NCBI GenBank assembly: GCA_003427395.1
Contig: BFEA01000001.1
Location: 10,423,030 to 10,487,029 of the forward strand
Reading direction: 5' to 3'
Length of the DNA: 64,000 bases
Origin: Chara braunii
Lineage: Eukaryota > Streptophyta > Charophyceae > Charales > Characeae
This document shows, in pieces, positions 8,246 to 20,370 of the stretch. The position numbers and the translations under genes are program-made. The first letter of the stretch is position 1. Each line of letters opens with the position of its first letter. Below the pieces are notes generated by a model. That model had not been told where the DNA came from and did not search any database. It saw only the letters and a program-made list of their open reading frames with translations.

Positions 8246-10558
8246 ATGGCTACGTCAGGGGCAATTGCTGGTTCAAGTGGACGGAGAATTGACAGGTNGC
8301 CACCAACAGGGTCGGAAGTGCCAGAGTCTGAAGACCAAAGGATGAAGCAGCTCATTGCAAAGTGCTATGAGGACGGCATCTTCCCGACGGAACTGAGACA
8401 AGGCAAATTCATTACGGAGAACGGAGAGCGCATATTCGTGGTGGATGACCGAATTGGTGAGCTAACTACTAAGTGGCTCAAGGAGCGCACTGTAACGATA
8501 ATCTTCCAGGGTGAGGCTCGCTCTCTACCAGCCAAGATAAGGGAGGATCTCGTTCGAGCCTACGAAAACGGATGGACGAGATCGAGGACATTCTCAAGGC
8601 AAGTCAAACGAGGGAGAGTGCACTCGGAGGGTCCTAACGTTATGTCATATGTCGCCATGCAGCAGGAGGTGGCAGATTGGATGATTCGGAAAGCGGAAGA
8701 CAAAGTTATTATTAGAGGAATTGAATACAAAATGCTATTTAAACCATGGCTGACGCGCCGAGAACTGGAAGAAAGAAGAAGAATGGAAGATGCTTCCAAA
8801 TTCTGGGTGATGGCTTTACGTGTCCCTCTGCGTGCTATGTTACCAGTAACGGGTATGGTGCAACAGGCCATGGGTAGAATCATGAACGTGATTCCCCCAC
8901 AACCGGATGCAACCAGACCGAAACTGATGAATTTAAAATTCAAACTGGTTCCGGAGGCAGAAAGTGCTTTTGTCTCGCTCTTACCTCTACGCCTGGAAGA
9001 CGGTGAAACGATTAATATAGACTTTGTCTGTAAACATACGGCATGGTGTGATCGTTGCCGCTGGTGGTTTCATACGGCGACAGATGGCTGCCTGAAGCTT
9101 ACACAGCAGGAAGACGAGCAGGGACGAAGAGCACCATCATCGGACCATTATTTGGCAAGAATGTGGCAGGAACCAAGCGTAGCAGCACAGGGAGGAATAC
9201 GAGAGGCGGCACGAAACTTACCAATCGAGATAACTCTAGACGCCGTAGCCGAATCGTCCTTGAGAGGGGGCAGAGGTGGAGGTCAACGCAGAAGGTCATC
9301 TCCGGCCATTTCAGCGGCGACAGGACAGCCAGTGTTCGGCAACCAATCACAGTCCGCAGTCCCTTTCCAGGCGCAATACACCTCAGGAGGACTTCATCCA
9401 CCAGCTCACCAGGCAACACCATCTAATTGGGGAGCGTCAGGATTTATGCCCCTGGGAAATCTACAGCTGCCACGGTCACAATCAGGACAAGATGCAAGAG
9501 GTGATCCGCAAGGTTCATTTATTCCAGGAGCCGCAGATTTCCCGTCTGGACATGGGGAATACCCATGGCATCCTGTCATAGTCGAAGCAGCGGGGATCTT
9601 GGCCGCAAGGATGGGTCAAAACACCCTTGTTGGTCAGCCTCAGCAACAGTATCTAGGGGGGAATGGTTTTGCCACAGGAATGTCGTCGGGAGTGTCAGCG
9701 TCAAGGGAACTGACGACAGTTTTTGAAGACGGTCACGGAGGAGCCCAGAGCGGTGGATCTCGACTTGTTGATCGGAGGGTGCGGCTTCCTAGAGGAGACG
9801 GGATTAAAAAAAACGAGAGATCGGCGTGCTCTGAAGAAGTTCGCAGCCTGAAGCCCCGACCACAACAAGAGAGAGTAGAGTCAAGCGACTCGGAGGAGGA
9901 ATCGGATGCAGGCAACGGAGGGGGTATAGAAGACGAAGAAGTAAGATCGCTGGTAGATATTCACGAAGGAGCTGATGCAAGGGCAAGGGACGTTGTTGAC
10001 ATGGAGACGAACTATCTTTTGCCACTGGTTTGTACGCTTCAAAGGGGTGAAATTTTTGTAGTAGGTCTCAGATCAGTTGAGAACCAATTGAACCTTCCTG
10101 TTAGCAGTATCTCCGAACTTCCCTCATGCTCTTCTGTAGTAGAGAGGGTGTCGAGCTTGTTTGCTCAGAGATTCATGTTTCGGATTTTTCCAGAGGATTC
10201 CTTAACCAGGTTGAGAGTGGATCTGCCCCAAGGAGGGAGTATCAAGTACTCTGTGGCCTTAATTGACGCTCGCTTGGAACCGGATCAATGGCAAGGGTTG
10301 TGCAACGTAGGTTTATTTGCAATCCCGTTGAGGATTCTATTGGCGGATCATCAGAAGGAGCTAGAGCAAGTGAGTATAGAACCCAATCAGACGGCTTCCT
10401 TCTTACTGAATCTGAACGGGGCAATGCTAAGGAGAAGGAATTTGACGTCAGCCTACTTTGCGGAGGTTCTCAGCACCAGATGGCCTGATGCACTCTTCAA
10501 TCAAGGACAAATCCGATCTGTCGGTGTCCAACAGCCAGGACTAAATGGGGAAGCTTAA
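8246..10558 (+). CDS. LINE ORF1 protein (gag-like, RNA-binding)
   Basis: 770 residues, open throughout except for one ambiguous base at 8298. Residues of about 60-270 resemble the N-terminal domain of plant LINE ORF1 proteins (DUF4283-like). A zinc-knuckle-like CDRCRWWFHTATDGC follows at 9047-9091, spaced C-x2-C-x4-H-x5-C, one residue longer than the classical knuckle. The middle is Gln/Ser/Pro-rich, then an acidic SDSEEESD segment at about residues 550-560. The last ~200 residues are a separate folded-looking region I do not recognise. The expected role is binding LINE RNA in an RNP. It overlaps ORF2 by 14 nt. Confidence 0.8.
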   Translation: MATSGAIAGSSGRRIDRXPPTGSEVPESEDQRMKQLIAKCYEDGIFPTELRQGKFITENGERIFVVDDRIGELTTKWLKERTVTIIFQGEARSLPAKIREDLVRAYENGWTRSRTFSRQVKRGRVHSEGPNVMSYVAMQQEVADWMIRKAEDKVIIRGIEYKMLFKPWLTRRELEERRRMEDASKFWVMALRVPLRAMLPVTGMVQQAMGRIMNVIPPQPDATRPKLMNLKFKLVPEAESAFVSLLPLRLEDGETINIDFVCKHTAWCDRCRWWFHTATDGCLKLTQQEDEQGRRAPSSDHYLARMWQEPSVAAQGGIREAARNLPIEITLDAVAESSLRGGRGGGQRRRSSPAISAATGQPVFGNQSQSAVPFQAQYTSGGLHPPAHQATPSNWGASGFMPLGNLQLPRSQSGQDARGDPQGSFIPGAADFPSGHGEYPWHPVIVEAAGILAARMGQNTLVGQPQQQYLGGNGFATGMSSGVSASRELTTVFEDGHGGAQSGGSRLVDRRVRLPRGDGIKKNERSACSEEVRSLKPRPQQERVESSDSEEESDAGNGGGIEDEEVRSLVDIHEGADARARDVVDMETNYLLPLVCTLQRGEIFVVGLRSVENQLNLPVSSISELPSCSSVVERVSSLFAQRFMFRIFPEDSLTRLRVDLPQGGSIKYSVALIDARLEPDQWQGLCNVGLFAIPLRILLADHQKELEQVSIEPNQTASFLLNLNGAMLRRRNLTSAYFAEVLSTRWPDALFNQGQIRSVGVQQPGLNGEA

Positions 10559-13500
10559 CATAGCTTCGTGGAATGTTCAGGGGCTAGGTGATACTGGAGG
10601 TAAACACAAGGGGAGGAGGCTGAAATCGTGGATGCACGAGAAAAAGATAGACATTATGTTTGTTCAAGAAACGAACCTTTCAGAGGATAAGTTGTCTAAT
10701 CTGACTGATTGGTGGAGGGGTCCTCAGCTATGACCGTCAGCGCGAGGTAGTAAGGGCGGCGTAGCGATCCTTATCAATGAGAGTTTGGAAGCTTCGTTAA
10801 TTGACTGCGATAATGATCTTTGGGGAAGGTGGTGCTGGGTTAAGTTGGGGATTGGGTCAGAGGATTGGGTCTTTGCCACAGTGTACGCGCCTAATGACCC
10901 TCTCGATAGGATAGAATTTGTGGAGTTGTTGTCAAGAATAGTTCCTAATTCTGATCATCTGGTCATTGGGGGAGACTGGAACATGGTCTGTGACCCCTCC
11001 ATTGACTCAGAAAAAGACGATCGAGGTAGAAGGGACAGGAGGACCTTATTCCACTGGATGGAGAGCTGGGCACTTCATGACCCCTTCAGGGAAATCCACC
11101 CGAACAAGCCAGGTTTTGCCTGGTTTGGCAATTCCTCTCAGTTGGCAGGGGTTAAAAGAAGACTGGACTTCTTCTTAATCTCAGAAGGGTTGGTTAGCGA
11201 GGTGTTGAAAGCAGAGTTGCATGGTGCTTCACTATCAGATCACAAACCAGTGTCACTAGTAATCAAGACAAGTGAGGTAAGTGAGAGGGGCCCAGGCTGT
11301 TTTCGCCTGAACACGGCCTTGTTGGAAGACGAGGGCATTATGGACTGGGTCAGGACTTTCTGGAAGGACTGGGAAAAGGCTAAAAACGTTATGGGTACTC
11401 AAGCAGACTAGGTGGAAACATGACTTCGAATTATCTCTAACAGGCTTGAGACATGCTCAAGGATAGCAGCCTTCTTACGAAACCGTGAGGAAAAGGAGTG
11501 TGCTCGAAGAGTACAAGAGGCTGAAGACAGAATGTCGGAACATCCCATCTCAGAGCTTGCTTGGGCGGAAGAAAGACAGGAACGACTGAAGGAATGGGAG
11601 AGGTGGCAAGTCGAGAAACATGACCGTTGGGAGCAGGTTCTCAGTGAAAAGAACATCGTTTGCAGGGACAGAATGACAAAAGAAAGTTTTCAGTTACTGC
11701 TACCAAAACGGAAAGCGGTAAAGATGCGGGAATTAAAACACCCACATATGCTGGCTCTCCCTGCAGCAGCGGATAATCCGAGGATGTGCTCATATGCAGC
11801 GGATTATTTCTCTGAGATCCTGACAACGAAGGCCCCGTATGACGATCTAGATACAGACTTAACTTCTTACTCAGATCTATGGGCAAGGATGGAGGTAGGG
11901 CTGTCGTCAGAAGGCAAATTGCAACTGGATAAACCATTCACAGCAGAGGAATTGACCAAGACGCTCAAGTCTACAGCCAAGGGGAAAGCACCGGGTGATG
12001 ATGGATTGCCAAGGGAGTTCTTTGAAGCCTGTTGGGATCTGCTGGTACACGATCTAGTGGGGGTGTTTAACTCAGTCGCGGAAGGAGAGAAACTGGGAAA
12101 CTCAATGGCAAGAGGAGTGATCAACCTACTTTATAAGAAAGGGGATAGGGATGAGATACGCAACTGGAGGCCTATCTCCCTGTTGAATTTCTCATACAAA
12201 CTGTTGGCTAAATCTCTCGCCAATCGTTTGGCACCTTATCTACCTACGCTGGTGGGGTTAGATCAGGGGGCTTTTGTCAGAGGGCGATCCATCTTTGAGA
12301 ACCTAGCTACAGCAATCGAAGCCATGGAAGTGATAGAGGAGCAGAATCTAGATATAGTAGTGCTAATGCTGGACCTCGAAAAGGCGTACGACATGGTTAA
12401 TTGGTCGTTCGTACTGACGACGCTGAGAGCAATGCACTTCGGAGATAGATTCTGCAGTATGGTCAAAGCTCTGTACTTCGGTGCAACTGCGGTAGTCCAG
12501 GTAAACGGGCACCGCTAAGAAGAAATGACTCTTACGAGGTCTCTCAGGCAAGGTTGTCCGTTGGCACCTCTGTTATTCGTTCTGCAAATGGAAATGCTCC
12601 TCAGCAACATCAGAAGGCATCCCCTGCTGGAAGGACTGAGACTACGGTCTGGAAAAGAGTGCAGAGTCAAAGCTCTGGCGGATGACCTACTGGCCTTCTC
12701 AGTCAACAACAAGATCTCCCTGGTAACTCTGAAGAAATGTCTGGCCAGGTATGTGGAATTGTCGGAAGCAGCTGTAAACTGGAACAAGTCCATATTCTTC
12801 CTATCCAGTTCATATACACTGAAGGTGGAATACGGAATGAGGAGGATCCCTGCTGGAGAAGCAGAGCGTTATCTGGGAGTACAATTGGCACTGGGGAACT
12901 GTTCTGCGTCTCAGAGTGGGATACTGCAGGAGAAAGTGACGGGAAGGATTAGGAAGTGGGGGAAGGCAAAACATCTGTCTCTAGTAAGCAGGGGGTCCTA
13001 GCAGTGACTGTTTCTTCCTTCTCGATCTTATGGTATGTGGTGAGGCTGAGAAAGCTGGAGAAAGGTCTGCTACAAACTGCTAAGGCGGAAGCCCGGAGGT
13101 TCATCTGGAAACCAGGCTCACAGACGAACAAAGGCTTTATCAACAAGGTGGCGTGGGGGACTCTGTGCAAACCCAAGGAGGAAGGAGGTCTGGCTCTTGT
13201 AGATCCAGAATCACAAAACCTGTTGTTGCTGGCCAAATGGCTAGTAAAGGTAGCCACCTCCGACCAAGAATCTGATTGGCTGTTTCTGGCGGAAGAGATT
13301 CTATGTGAACAGTGGGGCCTAAGCCGCCCCTCAGATGTCTGGGTTGCGATAATGATACAGTCGTTCCTGAACAAATGCCAGAAGTCGCAGTTTTGGAAGG
13401 ACATTCTGATGGGCTGGAAGCAATGTAAACCGGGCATGCATGCCGAGCCGCAATCTAAAGCAGAAGTCCTACGTCAGCACCTGTTCGAAAACCCAGGGAT

Positions 13501-14800
13501 CCGAAACCGAGAAGGGGAGATGTTTTATGCTAACACTAAGCCAGAATCCTACAGGATGAAGTGGATCAGAAAAGGGGTGTCCAAGGTGGGGGATCTTTGG
13601 GAGGACTCACAAGGGCAATGGGTTACGCGGGCAAAGCTGAAGGAAAAACTGGGTAAACTGCAGCGGCAAGAGGAATGGATGGACCAGTTGATAGAAGCCA
13701 TCACAACACATTGGAAGGCGCTTCTAACCTCCGAAGTTATCCCCAAAGTCGGAACGTGGTTTCAGGACCCAGAAGATGAAGACGGTTTTTTCAGACTGGA
13801 AGGGTGGCACGAGGATACGCCAGGCAAATGCAATCTCCGCAGATTCAAGAGGAAATATAAAAGTCTTTCGATCTTGGTCCAGGGGGAACTTTCAGCTAGA
13901 CTTGGAGTCTCAGGGCTGAAGGAATGCAAAGTAACCAGCCAGAGAAGTACAAAACTTCCGGATCTGGTTCAATTCGATCTGATCGCAGGAGGCACGAGCA
14001 CGGATGTTCTCAAGCTTGACCAAACAGGCTGGGGGTGGAAACATGACCAAGGGGTAACATGGAACCTAGCGAATCTTTAGAAAGTTGTAAGGAAGAAGAA
14101 AGACAAGAAGAGCAAGAAAGTGACTGAGGAGGTGTGTACCCGATGGGAGGAAGCGTTACCGCATATTGCACCTCCCACAGAGAAAGAGTTTGAGAAGTTC
14201 TGGTCTCAACTGCCTCAGATCCCCTCCCAAAAGTTGGCGTCTCTTCTATGGCTACATTCACATCAAGCAGTTCCAGTAGCGCGATGGTTGCGAAAGAGAG
14301 GGATGTCAGTGAAGGAAGAGTGTGAGAGATGTAACTGAATTTTTGAGACCCTGCATCATTTTTGGAGGGCATGCCCCAAATCAGCCAGATGGTGGGAGTG
14401 GTGGTTTCAGAAGTGGGCCGAGATTGTGGATAGGCCGGATCTGACAGGGGAAAGATGGGTGCTGCTGGGTTTACTCCCGGACAACACACCAGGTGATAAA
14501 GGATGGGGCTATATCGCCCAAGTCACCCGGGCAGTGATGATGTGGGTAATCTGGTCTGACAGGAATGATCAGCGGTTCCAAGGTAAGACTATGTCTGACA
14601 CCCGAGCGGCAAGACTCTTCAAGGCTCTACTCAGGAATGAGATTAGAGCAGACTGGAGGCGGAAAACAGGATGTGGCAGGAATGTAGGTGGACTGAGGTG
14701 GTTTCGGAGTACTTGGGCTCATTCGAGTCATTTTGCTAGGATCTCATCAACAGGTAAGCTTCAGTTGGCAGATTGGCTGACGAGGGAGGCTAACTTGTAG
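10545..14800 (+). pseudogene. LINE ORF2: endonuclease + reverse transcriptase + zf-RVT, broken
   Basis: The N-terminal EEP/APE endonuclease shows SWNVQG, QET, YAPND, GGDWN and SDHKP. The reverse transcriptase follows, with motif A LDLEKAYD (about 12370), motif B RQGCPLAPLLF (about 12546) and catalytic ADD at 12678-12686. The C-terminal zf-RVT knuckle (CERC..H..C, from 14321) is interrupted. The frame from 10545 is broken by stops at 10731 (TGA), 11409 (TAG), 11421 (TGA) and 12516 (TAA). It shifts frame near 12956-12999 and has further stops at 14078 and 14336. The start overlaps the end of ORF1 in another frame, suggesting coupled translation in the intact element. Family role: nicking of target DNA and target-primed reverse transcription. 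Confidence 0.9.
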
Positions 14801-15270
14801 TAGTAGTAGGGGGTTAGTAGGATTTAGGCTCATGGATAGAGATTTTGGTTTGTGTGGTGTTGAAGCCTTGTGGAGATTTCTTCTGAACCAGGGCACTCGG
14901 TTTCTGTGGGCAGTCACAGTAGACTGCAGTGGGTTGGAGGGTGGGAGAGTGCCAAGGTACTATAAGGAACAAGTGTTCCTCCCGGTCGAGTATAGGTCGG
15001 GTCTGGCCCATGCTAGGCCAGTGTAGCTGTAGGTGGGATAGGGTAGTAGGTGAGGGAGGTTAGAATAGATCTAGGTTATGCAGTCGCGAACATTGGTGTG
15101 TTTTGATGTGTGTTGAGCTTAGAGTGGATGATAGTGGTTGGGGTGAATTCGGTGATTGGAACGTGAGGAAGGTCTGTTTGAACAGTTTAAGCTAAACCGG
15201 CTAATGCTGCCGGGATAACCCCGGGTTGAATTGTGAGGTCCCCGGCCTCGGCTATATTGTTTTGAGAATG

Positions 15271-15301
<31 letters not shown>

Positions 15302-15338
15302 CAGTTTCCTTTGGTTTAAAAAAAAAAAAAAAAAAAAA
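14801..15338 (+). other. LINE 3' UTR and double A-rich tail
   Basis: GT-rich non-coding sequence, then about 33 A residues, a 17-18-nt spacer (GCAGTTTCCTTTGGTTT) and a second run of about 20 A before the target-site duplication. The two tails could reflect an internal poly-A with short readthrough. Confidence 0.75.
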
Positions 15339-15439
15339 CTTCGGTTTAACCAAAATAGGCGTCTCAGCTTAGGCTACGCATGAGTGACCTCGAACCCTCT
15401 GCTCTTCAAGACTATGGGTCTCGTTAGACACTTCCCAAA

Positions 15440-15545
15440 GAATCCTGAAATTTTTAGGACCAGTCCTAAAGGATTTTTAGGATTTCGTGCGGCGTCGTTA
15501 CACGCAATCCTAAAAATCATCTTTTAGGATTTGTCCTAAAAGGTC
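15440..15545. repeat. Cluster of TCCTAAAA motifs in both orientations
   Basis: Two short palindromes: TTTAGGAC-CA-GTCCTAAA at 15453-15470 and ATCCTAAAA-ATCATC-TTTTAGGAT at 15507-15530, plus flanking single copies. It lies about 0.6 kb upstream of the Harbinger transposase start and may be part of its subterminal region. No matching 3' end was found. Confidence 0.6.
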
Positions 15546-15828
15546 TCATGCGGCCGGTTTTCATATATACGCAGCCGCGTCGCCAATGTTCGTCCATTCT
15601 TGGCTGGTGTCCGTGGTACACACTGCGGTGGGCCGGCGGCAGGTGAGGACGGGTCGGTGAAAATCGCGGTTAACCAGAAGTTCGAAAATTCAAATTCAAT
15701 TTTTTGCGGACGCAGGGTGGCGGGGCGGAGGACAGCCAGGCGACGCGTGTGACGTAGAAAAGACGGCGCTGGTGAACCCCTCGGCGTGGGTATCCATCTT
15801 CCGAGTCTGCACGAGTTGTGACCAGCAG

Positions 15829-16016
15829 GCGCATCTTCGGCGGCGACGCATCTTCACCTCCGACGTGCGTACTCTCCTGTGGAAGCGTAGAGCAGCGGGC
15901 GCATCTTCGGCTCTGGCGTGCGTACTCTCCTGTGGCAGCGTAGAGCAGCGGGCGCATCTTCGGCTCCGGCGTGCGTGGTCGCCTGCGGCAGGGTTGAGCA
16001 GGGGGCGCATCTTCGA
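15829..16016. repeat. 53-bp minisatellite (about 3.5 copies)
   Basis: GCATCTTC-led units start at about 15846, 15899, 15952 and 16005, an exact 53-bp period, each containing GGCGTGCGTACTCTCCTGTGG-type sequence. A partial unit precedes at 15829. The period is not a multiple of 3, so it is unlikely to encode repeats. Confidence 0.85.
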
Positions 16017-16149
16017 CGGTTGTGGCAGGCGTTGCGCTGTAGAGGCGGAACGATTATCAGAGATGGACGTTCGCGGCTGCAGGCACGGTCTATGTAAAGA
16101 AGAGATCGACGAGGTGGTGATGGCGGTGACTGTTGTCGTCCTGGACACA

Positions 16150-17405
16150 ATGAGTGACATGTCGTCCTCCTCCCGCGACATGCGTGTGCAGCTCCGTAAA
16201 CGAAGAGCGTTGTTGCAGAGCATTATCGAAGCGCCTGATTGCGTGGCGACGTGTGAAGCAGTCGTGCAGTTATGTTTCGCGCTGTCGTCTGGCATTTTCC
16301 CACGGCAGACCCCGCGTTGGTGGATTAAACGATGGACTGGCGGAACATGGGAGGACCTCCGACTTCGTGATGACGCCATTGAGGACTACTACCGCCAGAA
16401 GTTGCACATGTCGAGGGCCACGTTCACCCAGATCGTAGCCGCGTGCGCCGCGTACGTGGAGAAGAAGTTTACACACTACAGGATGCCATTGCCAGTGGAG
16501 TAGGTGATTGCTTTCGCGTTGTACAGGTTGGCGTCTGGAGAGATGTACGATAGTGGCACGTCAGCCTTCGGCATATGCAGGGCAACTGGGCTGCAGGTTG
16601 TCCCCGACGTCACTTCGGCGCTGCTCAAGGCGTACCCTTACGCGATCAAGTGGCCAGTGGGCCGGAGACGTGCGCAAATTTTGCGCGCTTTCCGTGAGAA
16701 GGGTTTCCCAAACTGCTTCGGCGCAATCGACTGTACACACATCTACATTGACAAGCCCGTCGGCGCACCTTCGGACAACTACTACGACCGGAAACAGAAG
16801 TTCTTCGTCCAAGCGCAGTTGGTGGTGGATTTGGATCTACGTATCCTTGACGTCCACGCGGGATACCTGGGAAGTGTGCACGACGTCCGTGTCCTGCACA
16901 ATTCCCATTTGTGGAGGCATGCAGAAAGTGGCGAGCTGTTCGACGCACCTCCGGAGAATCTGCCGCATGATGTTGTCACGCGAGGTTACCTGCTAGGCAA
17001 CAACGGTTATCCAGTTGCCTGTCCATGGATCATCCAGCCGTACAGAGGAATCGATCAACGTCCTGACGAGGTGCGTTCCGACACTCGGCAAAGGTGGTGC
17101 GAGGGTGTGTGGAGAGGTCGTTCGGGCGACTGAAGTGCATGTGGCGCCTGTTTTTGCGCACCCACAAGACGAACCTGGAGACCTTGCCACAACAATTCGT
17201 GGCCGTGTGCACTTTCCACAATATCCTCCTAGACGCGGGGATCGACTTCGACGAGAACCTTCTGTAGGAGGTCGATGTGAACGACGTTCGGCGTAGAGTA
17301 GACTTGGGCATTGTGGGGCACGACGGGGGGGGGCGGCAACGAAGCACGAACATGGATGGGGACTTGTTGCGGGATGCTCTCCGGGACCCCCTAGCTTTGA
17401 TGTAA
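16150..17405 (+). pseudogene. PIF/Harbinger (HARBI1-like) DDE transposase, broken
   Basis: A helical N-terminal region (IEDYYRQKLHMSRATF) is followed by a DDE_Tnp_4-type core: GAIDCTHIYI (Asp codon at 16729), YLGSVHDVRV (Asp at 16882), LLGNNGYP, and VERSFGRLK (Glu at 17112). All three presumed catalytic acids are present, but the usual GDxGY reads GNNGY. The frame is broken by a TAG at 16501, a shift between about 17050 and 17109, and a TAG at 17265. The last stop, TAA at 17403, follows LRDALRDPLALM. The same frame is open upstream to 15772, but that part is minisatellite; ATG 16150 is the most sensible start. Harbinger elements usually also need a Myb-like partner; a Myb/SANT-like gene lies at 21.2-22.3 kb. 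Confidence 0.85.
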
Positions 17406-18619
17406 GATCGCGCGGACCGAATTTCAAGGAGGACGTGGGGGGGGAGGGTAGGTGTGGTAGGGTGATCGGCAAGCGGGTTCGATTGTAACGTGGTCCATGT
17501 AGAGTAGTAATTGGTACGTCAAGTGCTTTTGAAGCTCTCGGATCATCCCCCCCCCCCCCCCCCCCGGGGTGTGTAGGTTGTCCTCCGCCAGTCCGTAGTC
17601 GTCGTGCGCGAAGTTGCCAGGTCGCCTGTTTCACCGCATGGTTTTCGTCAATCTGTGTGTGTTGTATTCGTCGTGTAGACGGTCGACTGAGTCATAGTGT
17701 CGTGCATTTGGTGTCGTTCGTACAATTGTGCGAACGTTGAATATTGAAAAAACCTTTTTTTTTTCTATAATTCGTTGGTCATGAATGCTTTGGTGTGGTG
17801 GGATAACTTGTATACCTTCGCTCCCCGTGGTACATGCGCAGATTGGCAAACAATGATCGCAAAAAAGTGAATCCAAATCGTTGTTGCGGTTGCTTGCCCC
17901 TACTCGGGGCGAAATGGCCTTTCTGTTGTTCATTTTGAAAAGTGATCTATGGTGAAAGGCATCCTCATTTCACACTTTTTGCCTTGCTATATGGGTGTGC
18001 TGCCGTGTGCATACATGCAAAACATTTTAAATATTTCGCTCATCCAGTGTGTGACGTTCATATATGAAATCTTGGCATGCATTCACATCAAGTGATGTTC
18101 AACAAACCAAATGATCTCACATGTCATGTTCGTTTCATCGTCTCGTCGATGTCAACAACACCAAAAACACAGAAGCAAAATCAATGTGACGCATCACAAT
18201 TGTGTCCCACACCAATGATGACAAAATCGTTTAATGTGGATTGACGATTACAGGCTTTGCAAACTCATCGCAAAACAACGTGAAGAGATCGACCCTTCGC
18301 TTTGAAATCCGAAAACACAAACACTAACATGCCTGCGGGTACAAACGTTTCCCCGTTCGTACTTTCCCCAACATGTACCGTTCGAGCTACCCCGAAAAAG
18401 ATAGGGAAAAAAACATAAGAATTTTTTTTTACCAAAAACTAACTTAACAATGACACGATTTGGGCCACCTTGCCGAGCACGTTCACACCGACGACCACTG
18501 CCGCACTCGCAAGAAAAACTAATTGGAGAACAAAGGTCGCTCGTGCAAAGTGATGGCAGGCGAGAGCACGGCCTCTGCCAGTGGCGGTATCGTCGCCACG
18601 TGAACGACGCCATCATGGA
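17406..18619. other. Intergenic region, no gene seen
   Basis: A G-rich then AT-rich stretch with a poly-C run at about 17550-17566. No coding similarity is recognised on either strand. Confidence 0.6.
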
Positions 18620-18741
18620 TCGACTACTGCGTCATCATCTTCGTCATCATCGTCATGATTATGGCGGTTAGCTTCACCATCGTTCTCGCGATGACCATCA
18701 TCATCATCATCATCGTCATCATCATCATCATCATCATCGTC

Positions 18742-18801
<60 letters not shown>

Positions 18802-18830
18802 NGCATCATCATCATCATCATCATCACCAC

Positions 18831-18862
<32 letters not shown>

Positions 18863-18975
18863 CCATCATAATCATCATCATCATCGTCATCATCATCATC
18901 ATCATCATCAGCAACATCAGCATCAGCATCAGCAGCAGCAGCATCAGCATCAGCATTAGCGGCAGTAGCATCATC
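18620..18975. repeat. (ATC)n / (CAT)n microsatellite
   Basis: Long trinucleotide array with ATC, GTC, AGC and AAC variants and one ambiguous base at 18802. Poly-Ile and poly-Met frames here are artefacts. Confidence 0.95.
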
Positions 18976-19825
18976 GTCGTTGTCAGCGCAGGTGGCATCA
19001 TCGTCTACGTTTCATCCCCGCGGACGTACGCCTTCATCATCGTCGTCGCCACCATGCCCTGTCGTGCGCCGGACTGCATCCCGACCGTCCTCGCCATTCC
19101 CAGATTGTGGTAATATCGTCTTTCTTGGACGCCCGCCGCGGTCGCCACACCTCGCAGAACCACTCTCCGCATGGCGGCATCATCAGGAGATCCTTTTCTT
19201 CGGCATCGTCAACGTTTCCACGTTCGAAGCAGCATCATCGTCATCACGACGTCATCATGACGGCCGTCGACGCAAATAACTTCAGACCACGAATGCCGGC
19301 ATATGCAGCGCGGACGGCTGATCAATCGCACCGATTTCCCTGCCCGACTCATCTCGTGGACACGCCATCAACGTTTGGTCTACTAGTGTGCTCATTATAA
19401 GAAGAATTCATCAAGGAAATAAGAGAAACAAAAAATCTGAACTACAAACGCAAGGAGTGAACTTCAATCAACACTCGATCGAACGACCTACATTGTCGAC
19501 CGACCACGGATGGCTGCAGCGATCTCCATAAACGCGTGGCACATCATCCTCTGCGTATCATCGGACACCACGTAGTGCGATTTTCTGTGTAACCGGTTGA
19601 ACGCACTGAACGTGCATTCGTGTTCTAACGCGCTCGTTCATACCCCCCGTGGCCACGTTCAATCGCGTTCAAACGCGTTGCGCGCCACGTGGCGCGTAAA
19701 AATTGAACGCGACCTCGCATCCCGCACGTGCGTGTCGCGGACTACGGGGTGGTGACACTCGTTCAACAAACCCCAAAAGTGAAAAAAAAAGTCTCCCCGG
19801 AGTACCACCACCCCCGCCACAAGTA

Positions 19826-20370
19826 NNNNNNNNNNNNNNNNNNNNNNNNNNNNNNNNNNNNNNNNNNNNNNNNNNNNNNNNNNNNNNNNNNNNNNNNNNN
19901 NNNNNNNNNNNNNNNNNNNNNNNNNNNNNNNNNNNNNNNNNNNNNNNNNNNNNNNNNNNNNNNNNNNNNNNNNNNNNNNNNNNNNNNNNNNNNNNNNNNN
20001 NNNNNNNNNNNNNNNNNNNNNNNNNNNNNNNNNNNNNNNNNNNNNNNNNNNNNNNNNNNNNNNNNNNNNNNNNNNNNNNNNNNNNNNNNNNNNNNNNNNN
20101 NNNNNNNNNNNNNNNNNNNNNNNNNNNNNNNNNNNNNNNNNNNNNNNNNNNNNNNNNNNNNNNNNNNNNNNNNNNNNNNNNNNNNNNNNNNNNNNNNNNN
20201 NNNNNNNNNNNNNNNNNNNNNNNNNNNNNNNNNNNNNNNNNNNNNNNNNNNNNNNNNNNNNNNNNNNNNNNNNNNNNNNNNNNNNNNNNNNNNNNNNNNN
20301 NNNNNNNNNNNNNNNNNNNNNNNNNNNNNNNNNNNNNNNNNNNNNNNNNNNNNNNNNNNNNNNNNNNNNN
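19826..20370. other. Assembly gap (545 N)
   Basis: Run of N. Open frames spanning it are meaningless. Confidence 1.

Larger units (their letters stand above)
7849..15350 (+). mobile_element. Full-length plant-type LINE (non-LTR retrotransposon) with 12-bp TSD
   Basis: The 12-mer CTTCGGTTTAAC at 7849-7860 recurs at 15339-15350, immediately after the A-rich tail, and serves as the target-site duplication. Between the copies lie a 5' UTR (7861-8245), ORF1 (8246-10558), ORF2 (10545 to about 14800), a 3' UTR and two poly-A runs (about 15270-15300 and 15319-15338). The order and the ORF1-ORF2 overlap are as in plant L1-like LINEs. ORF2 carries several stops and a frameshift, so this copy cannot move on its own. 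Confidence 0.88.

Noticed and set aside
18624-19113. Poly-Met and poly-Ile frames
   Set aside because: Direct products of the (ATC)n array.
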